From Streptomyces zhaozhouensis (GTDB lineage Bacteria; Actinomycetota; Actinomycetes; Streptomycetales; Streptomycetaceae): a DNA stretch of 33,140 nt. The DNA lies in NCBI RefSeq assembly GCF_900230195.1, contig NZ_OCNE01000033.1:1-33140 (forward strand). Direction: 5' to 3'. The notes under the pieces were generated by a model, which did not search any database, was not told where the DNA came from, and saw only the letters and a list, made by a program, of their open reading frames with translations. The position numbers were made by a program, and so were the translations under genes. The number at the start of each line of letters is the position of its first letter. Position 1 is the first letter of the stretch. Of this stretch, positions 16,676 through 24,353 are shown piece after piece.

Positions 16676-16713
16676 TAGTATTCAGCCGGCCGCAGTCCTC
16701 ACAGCGACTGCGG
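16676..16713 (+). promoter_or_regulatory. ask promoter -10 and leader hairpin
   Basis: TAGTAT (16676-16681) is a good match to the housekeeping -10 of Streptomyces; no good -35 is visible. The leader then forms a perfect 8-bp hairpin, CCGCAGTC (16690-16697) and GACTGCGG (16706-16713), ahead of the GAGGAG ribosome binding site near 16728. It could be a stability or regulatory element; no leader peptide was identified. Confidence 0.5.
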
Positions 16714-16742
16714 AGAGTGACTTACACGAGGAGCGAGCACAC

Positions 16743-18014
16743 GTGGGCCTTGTCGTGCAGAAGTACGGCGGCTCCTCCGTAGCCGATGCCGAAGGTATCA
16801 AGCGGGTCGCCAAGCGAGTCGTCGAGGCCAAGAAGAACGGCCACCAGGTGGTGGTCGTGGTCTCCGCGATGGGCGACACGACGGACGAGCTGATGGATCT
16901 CGCCGCTGAAGTGTCCCCCGTCGCCTCGGGGCGGGAAATGGACATGTTGTTGACCGCCGGGGAACGCATCTCCATGGCTTTGCTGGCGATGGCGATCACC
17001 TCACTGGGCCACGAGGCCCAGTCGTTCACCGGCAGTCAGGCCGGAGTGATCACCGACGCCGTGCACAACAAGGCACGCATCATCGATGTGACCCCCGGGC
17101 GCATCAAGAGCTCCGTCGACCAGGGGAACATCGCGATCGTCGCGGGTTTCCAGGGCGTCTCCCAGGACAGCAAGGACATCACCACCCTGGGGCGGGGCGG
17201 CTCGGACACCACGGCGGTGGCGCTGGCCGCCGCTCTGGACGCCGAGGTCTGTGAGATCTACACCGATGTCGACGGCGTCTTCACCGCCGACCCCCGGGTG
17301 GTGAAGAAGGCCAGGAAGATCGACTGGATCTCCTTCGAGGACATGCTGGAACTGGCCAGTTCCGGCTCCAAGGTGCTGCTCCACCGGTGTGTGGAGTACG
17401 CCCGCCGTTACAACATCCCGATCCACGTCAGGTCGTCGTTCTCCGGCAAGCCCGGGACCTGGGTCGGGAGCCGTCAGCAGGAAGGGGAAGCGGTGGAGCA
17501 GGCAATCATCTCGGGGGTGGCCCACGACACCTCCGAGGCCAAGATCACGGTCGTGGGGGTGCCGGACAAGCCGGGTGAGGCGGCCAAGATCTTCCGGGCC
17601 ATCGCGGACGCCACCATCAACATCGACATGGTGGTGCAGAACGTCTCGGCCGCCTCCACCGGGCTGACCGACATCTCCTTCACCCTGCCCAAGACGGAGG
17701 GGCGCAAGGCGATCGAGGCGCTGGAGAAGCGGCGTTCCCAGATCGGTTTCGACGCGCTGCGCTACGACGACCAGGTCGCCAAGATCTCGCTGGTCGGCGC
17801 GGGGATGAAGACCAACCCCGGCGTCACGGCGACGTTCTTCGAGGCGCTCTCCCACAGCGGGGTCAACATCGAGTTGATCTCGACCTCGGAGATCCGGATC
17901 TCGGTCGTCACCCGCGAGGATGACGCCAACTCGGCGGTCCGCGCGGTGCACACCGCGTTCGGTCTCGACAGCGAGAGCGACGAGGCCGTGGTCTACGGCG
18001 GAACGGGGCGCTGA
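16743..18014 (+). CDS. ask: Aspartokinase (alpha subunit; lysine/threonine pathway)
   Basis: A 423-residue enzyme phosphorylating L-aspartate, the first step to lysine/diaminopimelate, threonine and methionine. The start GTG 16743 has GAGGAG upstream and gives the standard N-terminus VGLVVQKYGGSSVADAEGI. The kinase domain occupies residues ~1-245 (KYGGSS, TTLGRGGSDTTAVALAAAL, EIYTDVDGVFTADPR). Two ACT domains follow (ITVVGVPDKPGEAAKIFRAI and ISLVGAGMKTNPGVTATFFE), which in homologues bind Lys/Thr. An internal start for a beta subunit is visible at 17493. asd, its usual partner, does not follow; a terminator comes 18 bp after the stop. Confidence 0.96.
   Translation: MGLVVQKYGGSSVADAEGIKRVAKRVVEAKKNGHQVVVVVSAMGDTTDELMDLAAEVSPVASGREMDMLLTAGERISMALLAMAITSLGHEAQSFTGSQAGVITDAVHNKARIIDVTPGRIKSSVDQGNIAIVAGFQGVSQDSKDITTLGRGGSDTTAVALAAALDAEVCEIYTDVDGVFTADPRVVKKARKIDWISFEDMLELASSGSKVLLHRCVEYARRYNIPIHVRSSFSGKPGTWVGSRQQEGEAVEQAIISGVAHDTSEAKITVVGVPDKPGEAAKIFRAIADATINIDMVVQNVSAASTGLTDISFTLPKTEGRKAIEALEKRRSQIGFDALRYDDQVAKISLVGAGMKTNPGVTATFFEALSHSGVNIELISTSEIRISVVTREDDANSAVRAVHTAFGLDSESDEAVVYGGTGR
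17493..18014 (+). CDS. Aspartokinase beta subunit from internal start
   Basis: In frame with ask, GTG 17493 (codon 251) is preceded by the strong Shine-Dalgarno stretch AGGAAGGGG (17480-17488), with only a few bases between. It would produce a 173-residue protein consisting of just the two ACT domains. In Corynebacterium and other Gram-positives, lysC encodes such a beta subunit from the equivalent position, giving an alpha2beta2 enzyme under feedback control. The internal SD and start are seen; production of the subunit is inferred. Confidence 0.65.
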   Translation: MEQAIISGVAHDTSEAKITVVGVPDKPGEAAKIFRAIADATINIDMVVQNVSAASTGLTDISFTLPKTEGRKAIEALEKRRSQIGFDALRYDDQVAKISLVGAGMKTNPGVTATFFEALSHSGVNIELISTSEIRISVVTREDDANSAVRAVHTAFGLDSESDEAVVYGGTGR

Positions 18015-18031
18015 CCCGGTCGCCCGCGCGC

Positions 18032-18062
18032 GAGTCCGGCGGCGCCGCCCGCCGTCGGACTC
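18032..18062 (+). terminator. Terminator after ask
   Basis: A 13-bp stem, GAGTCCGGCGGCG / CGCCGTCGGACTC, with one mismatch and a 5-nt loop begins 18 bp after the ask stop. It lacks a T-run, as is common in high-GC genomes. It implies that ask is not co-transcribed with the downstream genes. Confidence 0.7.
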
Positions 18063-18428
18063 CGCCGCCGGTCGCCGCGGCCTCGTCACCCGGCCTGGTC
18101 GCGCGGGCGGCCCGCCGCCGGACCGTTCGCTGACGTGTTTGCCGCCCTCGACGTCCGATGATGGCCGCTTGTGCATCCCCCGTGACCAACTCGTAGGCCG
18201 CTGCGGCTTGCTAGGGACCGAGCACCCGAGAGACGATTTCCTCTCCCCGCGCCGCACGTTCCCACCGCGGTCGCGGGGAGAGTCGTTAGCGCGTCCTCGC
18301 ATGTAGGGCCAGGCACCGACCAGACCAGGACATCGACGGCAGGGCGGGAACATGAGGGCAGATCACCCGATAGGCGACAGCTTGCCCGCGCCGTACAACC
18401 TTCGCGGGGGAGAACGTGTCCAACAGGC
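18063..18428 (+). promoter_or_regulatory. Leader/promoter region of the sigma-factor operon with large hairpin
   Basis: No gene is visible. A strong structure, CTCTCCCCGCG (18241-18251) paired with CGCGGGGAGAG (18272-18282), is extended inward by CCGC/GCGG. It may be a terminator or a structured leader. The sequence from about 18300 to 18428 should hold the sigma-gene promoter; no clear -35/-10 could be assigned. A GGGGGAG run near 18407 is too far from GTG 18429 to be its ideal ribosome site. Confidence 0.45.
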
Positions 18429-19079
18429 GTGGCAGAGGTCCTCGAATTCATGGCGGCGCCGAACCGACCGTTCTCCCGTCCCCACTCAACGGGAGCCGGG
18501 AGCGGGACCGTGACCGCGCCCCTGCCGGCGGCGCGACCGAGTCGCATCCCCGCCCTCGGCGAGGGTGCGGACGACGCGATGGCTGAGGGAACCACCGTCG
18601 ACTTCCTGACCGAGACCTACCGCGAGCACTATCGTTCGCTGCTCGGCCTGGCCGCCCTGCTCCTCGACGACATCGCCTCCTGCGAGGACGTGGTGCAGGA
18701 GGCGTTCATCCGCGTCCACTCGGCGCGCGGCCGGGTGCGCGACCCGGAGAAGACCCTGGCGTACCTGCGGCAGACGGTGGTCAACCTCTCCCGCTCCGCC
18801 CTGCGCCGGCGGATCGTCGGGCTGAAGCTGCTCAGCAAGCCGCTGCCCCACATGGCGAGCGCTGAGGAGGGCGCCTACGAGCAGTTGGAGCGCGCCGACC
18901 TGATAAAGGCGATGCGCGGACTCCAGCGGCGCCAGCGCGAGGTCCTGGTGCTGCGGTACTTCGCCGACATGTCCGAGGCCGAGGTGGCCAAGACGCTGGG
19001 CATCTCCGCCGGTTCGGTCAAGGCATACGGTTCACGCGGGATCGCGGCGCTGCGCGTCGCCATGGAGGCCGCCAGATGA
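18429..19079 (+). CDS. ECF-type (SigE-like) RNA polymerase sigma factor
   Basis: A 216-residue sigma-70 family protein. After a ~50-residue N-terminal extension typical of this Streptomyces orthologue, region 2 is visible (FLTETYREHYRSLLGLAALL, SCEDVVQEAFIRVHSARGRV, then TLAYLRQTVVNLSRSALRRR). Region 4 has LIKAMRGLQRRQREVLVLRY and the helix-turn-helix MSEAEVAKTLGISAGSVKAY. GTG 18429 gives the full extension, but an internal ATG at about 18579 (MAEGTTVDFL) is possible. Its stop overlaps the next start as ATGA, so it is translated with the membrane protein that probably controls it. Target promoters cannot be read from this window. Confidence 0.9.
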   Translation: MAEVLEFMAAPNRPFSRPHSTGAGSGTVTAPLPAARPSRIPALGEGADDAMAEGTTVDFLTETYREHYRSLLGLAALLLDDIASCEDVVQEAFIRVHSARGRVRDPEKTLAYLRQTVVNLSRSALRRRIVGLKLLSKPLPHMASAEEGAYEQLERADLIKAMRGLQRRQREVLVLRYFADMSEAEVAKTLGISAGSVKAYGSRGIAALRVAMEAAR

Positions 19080-20587
19080 CCGAGCCACGCCCGGGTTCCC
19101 GGCGCGAGCCGGCCCCGGAGCCCCACGACGACCACGCGAGGCGGGGCCGGCACGAGGCCGAACCGTCGGAGTCCTCGGCGGCCGGGTCCGCCTCGCCGGG
19201 CGAGCCGCCTGCCGCGGGGCGGCACGAGGCGCCCGGCCGGCGGGAAGCGTCGACCGACGTGACGGACGCCGAGGCGGAGGCGTTGCGGCGGCTCTTCCGC
19301 GAGACGGTCGGCGACCTCGAACCGGGCGCCGACTCCCTGGAGAACCTGCGGCTGGCGGTGCCGATGCGCCGTCGGCGCCGCCGCCACGTGCTGCTGGGCA
19401 CGGCCGCCTCGGTCGCCCTGCTGAGCATCGGCGCCCCGCTGATGGCCAGCGTCGCCGACTCGGACGGCGGCCAGGACTCGGCCATGGACACCTCCAACGG
19501 CGGTGGCCCGCCCGGTAGTTGGGGCGACGACACCGGTCGGGGCGACCCCGGGGCGCCCTCCCCGACGGACGGCGCCGAACCGGGCCGACTGGCCAACGGC
19601 GGTGCGGGCGACGGCGAGACCCACCCGTTCGACGTCGGCGAGCCCGGCGAGGGCGACCCGACGGACGCGCGCGAGACCCTGGGGCTGACCTCGCCCAGCT
19701 GTCTGCGGGAGCAGCTCGGCCAGGTCGCGGCCGACACCGAGCCGGCCGACGGGAACGGCCGGATCTATGGCGTGATCCGCATGGTCAATGTCTCGGACGA
19801 GCCCTGCCGGGTCACCGGCGACGGCGAGTTGGCGGTGCTCTCCGACTCGGCCGGTGGCACCGCCGTACGCGTCGTGGACCGCACGGAGGGTGACCGCGCC
19901 ACCCGGCTGCCGACCCCGGACGAGGCGCACGAGGAGCTGATCCTGCCGCCGGGCGAGGGGTACGAGGTGCGCTTCGCCTGGGTGCCGGACGGCGGCATGT
20001 CGATCAGTGGCTGCGCGGTCGCGGCGAGCCCGGCCGAGGACGGCGGCTCCACGATCAGCCCCCAGCTGCGCAGGAACGACCCGGAGGCGTCGACGGGCGA
20101 GGGCGGCTCGGGCGACGACGGCGGGGACGCGGCCGGGGCGGACTCCGCCGGCGCCGACGGCTCCGGGGGTTCGGACGGCTCCGGCGACGCGGAGGGCTCG
20201 GGGAGCTCCGGGGACGTGAACGGCTCCGGTGACGCGGACGGTTCGGAGTCGGTCAGCGGCGGTGCCGGTGGCTCGGGGTCGGGCGGCGGTTCCGGCAACG
20301 GCGGCTCGGGCGACGACGGCGGCACCGACGAGGGTGCCGGGGGCGTGAACGAGGGCGCGGGCGGCGCGGGCGGTGCCGGCGGCTCCGACCCGGGCGGCCC
20401 CGGCGGCGGCTCGGGCGACAGCGGCTCCACGCCGCCGTCCGACAGCAGCGGAAGCGGCGGCGAATCCGCGGGCGTGGTGCTGCGCTACACCCCGGCGGCC
20501 GGGGAACCGGAGGCCGCGCGCATCCTGCTCGACGGCACCTGTGCCGGAACGGTCTACCGCACCGGCGTCCTGACGGCCACCGGCTGA
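19076..20587 (+). CDS. Membrane-anchored Gly/Ser-rich protein, probable regulator partner of the sigma factor
   Basis: A 503-residue protein coupled to the sigma gene by ATGA. The cytoplasmic part (1-~97) is disordered then helical (EAEALRRLFRETVGDLEPGA). An Arg cluster (98-103) precedes one membrane segment (~105-126, VLLGTAASVALLSIGAPLMA). The extracellular part has a beta-rich domain (~200-330) with paired cysteines (SPSCLREQLG, DEPCRVTGDGEL, ISGCAVAASP), resembling DUF4232-type domains. A ~120-residue Gly/Ser/Asp low-complexity stretch follows, then VVLRYTPAAGEPEAARILLD and a last Cys. It lacks a recognisable zinc anti-sigma motif, so a role as anti-sigma or sensor is inferred from position and topology. 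Confidence 0.72.
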   Translation: MTEPRPGSRREPAPEPHDDHARRGRHEAEPSESSAAGSASPGEPPAAGRHEAPGRREASTDVTDAEAEALRRLFRETVGDLEPGADSLENLRLAVPMRRRRRRHVLLGTAASVALLSIGAPLMASVADSDGGQDSAMDTSNGGGPPGSWGDDTGRGDPGAPSPTDGAEPGRLANGGAGDGETHPFDVGEPGEGDPTDARETLGLTSPSCLREQLGQVAADTEPADGNGRIYGVIRMVNVSDEPCRVTGDGELAVLSDSAGGTAVRVVDRTEGDRATRLPTPDEAHEELILPPGEGYEVRFAWVPDGGMSISGCAVAASPAEDGGSTISPQLRRNDPEASTGEGGSGDDGGDAAGADSAGADGSGGSDGSGDAEGSGSSGDVNGSGDADGSESVSGGAGGSGSGGGSGNGGSGDDGGTDEGAGGVNEGAGGAGGAGGSDPGGPGGGSGDSGSTPPSDSSGSGGESAGVVLRYTPAAGEPEAARILLDGTCAGTVYRTGVLTATG

Positions 20588-20789
20588 CACCGGTCGCCGC
20601 CCGCCGGCGCCAACGCGAAGAGCCGCGGTGAGGGCGCGGAGGGGGTGCGGAGGGGCGGAGGGGGCGCGGCGAACGGCGCGAGCTTCCCACCACCGAGGGT
20701 GGACCGCGCGCCCGCTGCCCGCGCCGTGTCCCGCTCCGCGCGGCGACCCCCGCACCGGGGAGCCGGGCGGGCGCCAGTACCGTTGGGGT

Positions 20790-21701
20790 GTGTACCGGTT
20801 CCTGCTCACCCCGCGCTGGTGGGCGATCAACGTCTTCGTGGTGCTGGCCGTGCCCGTCTGTCTGGCCGCCGGCACCTGGCAGCTGAGCCGGTTCGAGGCG
20901 CAGGTGGACTCGCACCGCGCACAGCAGGAGCTGGCGCAGGGCGAGGGCGAGGTGCGCCCGATCGCCGAGATGCTGCCGCTGACCACGGACACCGTCGGCC
21001 ACCAGGTCGAGGTCACGGGCACCTTCGACGCGGAGAACCAACTCCTCGTCCCCGAACGGATGGTGGACGGCGAACGCGGCTTCTACGTACTGACCCCGCT
21101 GCGCCCGGCGGACGGCTCGCCGGCCGTGCCGGTGGTGCGCGGCTGGCTGCCCGGCGCGGCCGACCCGGCCGCCGCGCCGGAGGCGCCGGGCGGCGAGGTG
21201 ACCGTCGTCGGGGCGCTCCAGGCCGCCGAGTCGCCGAGCACCGTCAGCGGGCGGACCGAGGGGCTCGCCCCCGGCGAGCTGGGCGTGATCGGCGCGGCCT
21301 CGTTGATCAACGTCCTGCCGTACGAGACCGAGGACTCCTGGATCACGGTGCGCGACCCGGAGCCGCCGATGGCGGCCGTGCCGGCGACCGCGCCCACCGG
21401 CACCGGCCTCGACCTGGACGCCTTCCAGAACCTGGGCTACACCGCCGAGTGGTTCGTCTTCGCCGGCTTCGCCGTCTTCATGTGGTTCCGACTGCTCCGC
21501 CGCGAGGTGGAGCAGCAGCGCGACCGCGAACTGGGCCTGGTCGAGGGGCCGGCCCCCTCTCCCGGCGCCCCGAAGGACGCCGGGGAAACACGCGCCGGTG
21601 ACACCGAGGGCGCGGAAGGCACCGCTGGCGACGCGACCGCCGCCGCTAGTCGGTCGAACCGGCCTCCCGAGCAGTCGGCAGATGATCTCGCGCGAACCTG
21701 A
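20790..21701 (+). CDS. SURF1 family cytochrome oxidase assembly protein
   Basis: A 303-residue membrane protein acting in assembly of cytochrome c oxidase. GTG 20790 begins VYRFLLTPRWWAINVFVVLA, giving the family's N-terminal transmembrane segment with GTWQLSRFEAQ next. Then come the periplasmic domain (VEVTGTFDAENQLLVPERMV, FYVLTPLRPADGSPAVPVVR, RGWLPG) and a second membrane segment near the C-terminus (WFVFAGFAVFMWFRLLRR). An acidic/Ala tail follows. The longer upstream frame is unlikely to be translated. The last 56 bp overlap the convergent S9 peptidase gene. Confidence 0.88.
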   Translation: MYRFLLTPRWWAINVFVVLAVPVCLAAGTWQLSRFEAQVDSHRAQQELAQGEGEVRPIAEMLPLTTDTVGHQVEVTGTFDAENQLLVPERMVDGERGFYVLTPLRPADGSPAVPVVRGWLPGAADPAAAPEAPGGEVTVVGALQAAESPSTVSGRTEGLAPGELGVIGAASLINVLPYETEDSWITVRDPEPPMAAVPATAPTGTGLDLDAFQNLGYTAEWFVFAGFAVFMWFRLLRREVEQQRDRELGLVEGPAPSPGAPKDAGETRAGDTEGAEGTAGDATAAASRSNRPPEQSADDLART

Positions 21702-23499
21702 TCTCCATCCGCACCTGCTTGATCCGCTCCTCGACGACCAGCGAGCCGTGCCCCGCGTCGTACCGGTAGACCTCCAGCGGGTGGCCCCGGTCGGTCAGCC
21801 GGGACACGTAGTTCTCGATCTGGCGGATCGGGCAGCGCGGGTCGTTCATCCCCGCCGAGATGTAGACGGGGGCCTTCACCGCGTCGACATAGGTGATCGG
21901 TGAGGACGCGGCCCACCGCTCGGGCTGCTCCTCCGGCGTGCCGCCGAGCAGCGTGCGGTCCAGCGCCTTCAGCGCCTCCACCTCGTCGTCGTAGGCCGCG
22001 ACATAGTCCGCCACCGGGACCGCCGCCACCCCGACCGCCCAGCTGTCCGGCTGCGCGCCGACGCCGAGCAGGGTGAGATACCCGCCCCAGGAGCCGCCGG
22101 TCAGCACGAGCCGCTCCGGGTCGGCCAGCCCGGAGGAGACGGCCCACTCGCGCACCGCCGCGATGTCCTCCAGCTCGATGAGCCCGACACGGTGCTTGAG
22201 CGCGTCCGTCCACTCCCGGCCGTAGCCCGTCGAGCCGCGGTAGTTGACCCGGACGACGGCGAAGCCGTGGTCGACCCAGGCGGCCGGGCCCGCGGCGAAA
22301 CCGTCCTCGTCATGGGCCGTCGGCCCGCCGTGGATGTCGAAGACGGTGGGGAACGGGCCCTCGCCCGCCGGCCGCTGCACCAGCGCGTGCACCAGGCCGC
22401 CCGGCCCCTCGACCCAGGCGTCCTCGACCGGCACCGAGCGGGGTGCCTTCGGCCCCGGCGGGTCGAGCACCGTCCGTCCGCTGGTCGACATGACGCGGGG
22501 CGGCTCGGCGGCCGAGGACCAGAGGAACTCGACCTCGCCGTCCGGCCGCGCCGCGGCCCCGCCCAGCGTGCCCGGCGGGGTCTCCAGCCGGGTCAGCTCC
22601 CCGTCGGCCAGCGAGTAGCGGTAGACCTCGTCGCGGGCCTGGAAGCTGTGCAGCACCAGCAGCGCCGAACCGTCCGGATACCAGTCGGCGTACGCGTCGC
22701 CGGAGAGACCGAACGACAGCTCGCGCTGCTCACCGGTCAGCGGGTCCCACAGCAGCGCCTCCCAACGGCCGTGCCGCTGGTGCCCGACGAGCAGCCGGCT
22801 GTCGCCGGGGAGCGGCGCGAAGCCGCGCGCCAGCAGGCCCGACTCGACGGTGCCGCCCGCGGTGTCGTCCAGCTCGGCCACCGTCGAGCCGTCCAGGCGG
22901 ACGACCCGCAGCGCCGAGTGCATCGCGTCCGCGTGCTCCGTGTGCTCGATCGCCAGCAGCGAGGAGTCGGCGGAGATGGCGGCGACGTCGGCGGACTGCC
23001 GGTGCCGGTAGATCTCGGTCGTCTCCGCCTCGCCTGGCCGCCGGACGTGGATCGTGGAGCCGTCCTCCTCGGTGTCCCGGCTGACCACGACCGTGCCGTC
23101 CCGGCCGAGCGCCAGCCCGCTCGGGTACCCGGCGGCAAGCCCCGGCACCGCCGTCTCGTCCGCGCCGCCGCCGAACGGCTGCCGCCGCCAGACGCCGAAC
23201 TCGTCCCCGTCCGTGTCGTCGAACCACCACACCCACTCGCCGTCGGGCGAAAGCCGCCCGGAGACCGTGCCGTTGGGCCGGTCGGTGACCTGCCGCCGCT
23301 CGCCCGTGGACCGGTCCCAGGCGTAGAGCTCGAACGTCCCGGTGGCGTTGGAGACGAAGAGGGAACGGTCGGGCGCCTCGCGGGCCCAGCCCGGCAGGCT
23401 CACCCGGGGCGCCCGGAACCGCAGCTCCCAGTCGGGCACTTCGGAGTCGGGGCCGCCGGTCGGCGTGGGCCCGGCCTCCTCGAACGCGGAATCAGTCAT
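21646..23499 (-). CDS. S9 family (prolyl oligopeptidase) serine peptidase
   Basis: A 617-residue cytosolic peptidase; no signal peptide. Residues ~40-360 form a repeated beta-propeller (WAREAPDRSLFVSNATGTFE, GRLSPDGEWVWWFDDTDGDE). The alpha/beta-hydrolase domain follows (~370-610) with GGPTAHDEDGF, RGSTGYGREW, the nucleophile elbow GGSWGGY (Ser ~468), NDPRCPIRQ (Asp ~552) and AGHGS (His ~581). The family cleaves short peptides after Pro or acyl groups. The start ATG 23499 is chosen because it gives the usual N-terminus. Its 3' end is antisense to the end of the SURF1 gene. Confidence 0.93.
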   Translation of the reverse strand: MTDSAFEEAGPTPTGGPDSEVPDWELRFRAPRVSLPGWAREAPDRSLFVSNATGTFELYAWDRSTGERRQVTDRPNGTVSGRLSPDGEWVWWFDDTDGDEFGVWRRQPFGGGADETAVPGLAAGYPSGLALGRDGTVVVSRDTEEDGSTIHVRRPGEAETTEIYRHRQSADVAAISADSSLLAIEHTEHADAMHSALRVVRLDGSTVAELDDTAGGTVESGLLARGFAPLPGDSRLLVGHQRHGRWEALLWDPLTGEQRELSFGLSGDAYADWYPDGSALLVLHSFQARDEVYRYSLADGELTRLETPPGTLGGAAARPDGEVEFLWSSAAEPPRVMSTSGRTVLDPPGPKAPRSVPVEDAWVEGPGGLVHALVQRPAGEGPFPTVFDIHGGPTAHDEDGFAAGPAAWVDHGFAVVRVNYRGSTGYGREWTDALKHRVGLIELEDIAAVREWAVSSGLADPERLVLTGGSWGGYLTLLGVGAQPDSWAVGVAAVPVADYVAAYDDEVEALKALDRTLLGGTPEEQPERWAASSPITYVDAVKAPVYISAGMNDPRCPIRQIENYVSRLTDRGHPLEVYRYDAGHGSLVVEERIKQVRMEIRFARDHLPTAREAGSTD

Positions 23500-23646
23500 G
23501 CGGTCAGTTGTACCCGAAGGGACCGACAGCGCACCGTCGCGTCTCCCCCGGCCGGAGGACGCGTTGCCTGAACCGGCAACGGGCGAAGGGGCCGTGCCCT
23601 CCCGCTCGTTGTACCGCCCGTGGAACCGTCGAAGACCCCGCAGACC

Positions 23647-24123
23647 TCAGCCGTCGGTCAGCTCCACCTGGAGCTCGACCTCGACGGGCGCGTCCAGCGG
23701 CAGCACCGCGACGCCGACCGCGCTGCGCGCGTGGCGTCCGCGTTCTCCGAAGACCTCGCCCAGCAGCTCGCTGGCGCCGTTGACCACCTGCGGCTGGCCG
23801 GTGAAGCCGGGCGCCGAGGCGACGAAGCCCAGCACCTTCACCACCCTGGCCACCCGGTCCAGGTCTCCCACCACGGACTTGACGGCGGCCAGCGCGTTGA
23901 GGGCGCAGAGCCGCGCCATGTCGCGCGCCCGCTCCTCGTCGACCTCGGCGCCGACCTTCCCCGCGACCGGCAGTGCGCCGGCGACCAGCGGGACCTGCCC
24001 GGAGGTGTAGACGTAGCGCCCGCTGATCACGGCCGGCACATAGGCGGCCACCGGCGGCACGACCGGCGGCAGTTCGAGGCCCAGCTCGGTCAGGCGCCGT
24101 TCCACGCCGCTCACGGCGCTCAT
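23647..24123 (-). CDS. RidA/YjgF-family protein (Rv3678c-like)
   Basis: 158 residues starting at ATG 24123, which overlaps the DUF4177 stop as ATGA. Family features: YVPAVISGRYVYTSGQVPLV, ALNALAAVKSVVGDLDRVAR, and the C-terminal motif ARSAVGVAVLPLDAPVEVEL, where the Arg corresponds to the residue that binds imine/enamine carboxylates in RidA. Canonical RidA hydrolyses 2-aminoacrylate; this actinobacterial branch is longer and its substrate is not established. The neighbourhood (DUF4177, two ArsA-like ATPases, WblA) matches the mycobacterial Rv3678c region. Confidence 0.9.
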   Translation of the reverse strand: MSAVSGVERRLTELGLELPPVVPPVAAYVPAVISGRYVYTSGQVPLVAGALPVAGKVGAEVDEERARDMARLCALNALAAVKSVVGDLDRVARVVKVLGFVASAPGFTGQPQVVNGASELLGEVFGERGRHARSAVGVAVLPLDAPVEVELQVELTDG

Positions 24124-24281
24124 CCGGCCGGCTTCTCGCGCTTGAAGTACGCCACCAACTGCTCGGCGTTCGGCCCCGGCACGACCTGCACCAGCTCCCA
24201 GCCGTCCTCGCCCCAGGTGTCCAGGATCTGCTTGGTCGCGTGCACCAGCAGCGGCACCGTCGCGTATTCCCACTTCTTCAT
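24120..24281 (-). CDS. DUF4177 small protein
   Basis: A 53-residue protein, MKKWEYATVPLLVHATKQIL then DTWGEDGWELVQVVPGP, ending in a Lys-rich tail. This is the DUF4177 pattern (WEY...GW-E-LV-V). It overlaps the RidA-like gene and is divergent from the first ArsA-like ATPase, starting 72 bp away. The equivalent gene sits in the same place in mycobacteria. Function unknown. Confidence 0.9.
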   Translation of the reverse strand: MKKWEYATVPLLVHATKQILDTWGEDGWELVQVVPGPNAEQLVAYFKREKPAG

Positions 24282-24340
24282 GGCGGCCACTCTAGAGCCT
24301 GTCCGCGACGGCCGCCCGAGGCGTTCCCGCGGCGTTCCCT

Positions 24341-24353
24341 TAGGCTCGCCCAC
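24341..24353 (+). promoter_or_regulatory. -10-like TAGGCT seven bases before the ATPase start (leaderless)
   Basis: TAGGCT is followed by exactly 7 nt and then GTG 24354, with no SD. This is the architecture of leaderless transcripts in Streptomyces. The same TAGGCT-N7-start pattern precedes the PBP gene at 27795. Confidence 0.5.
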
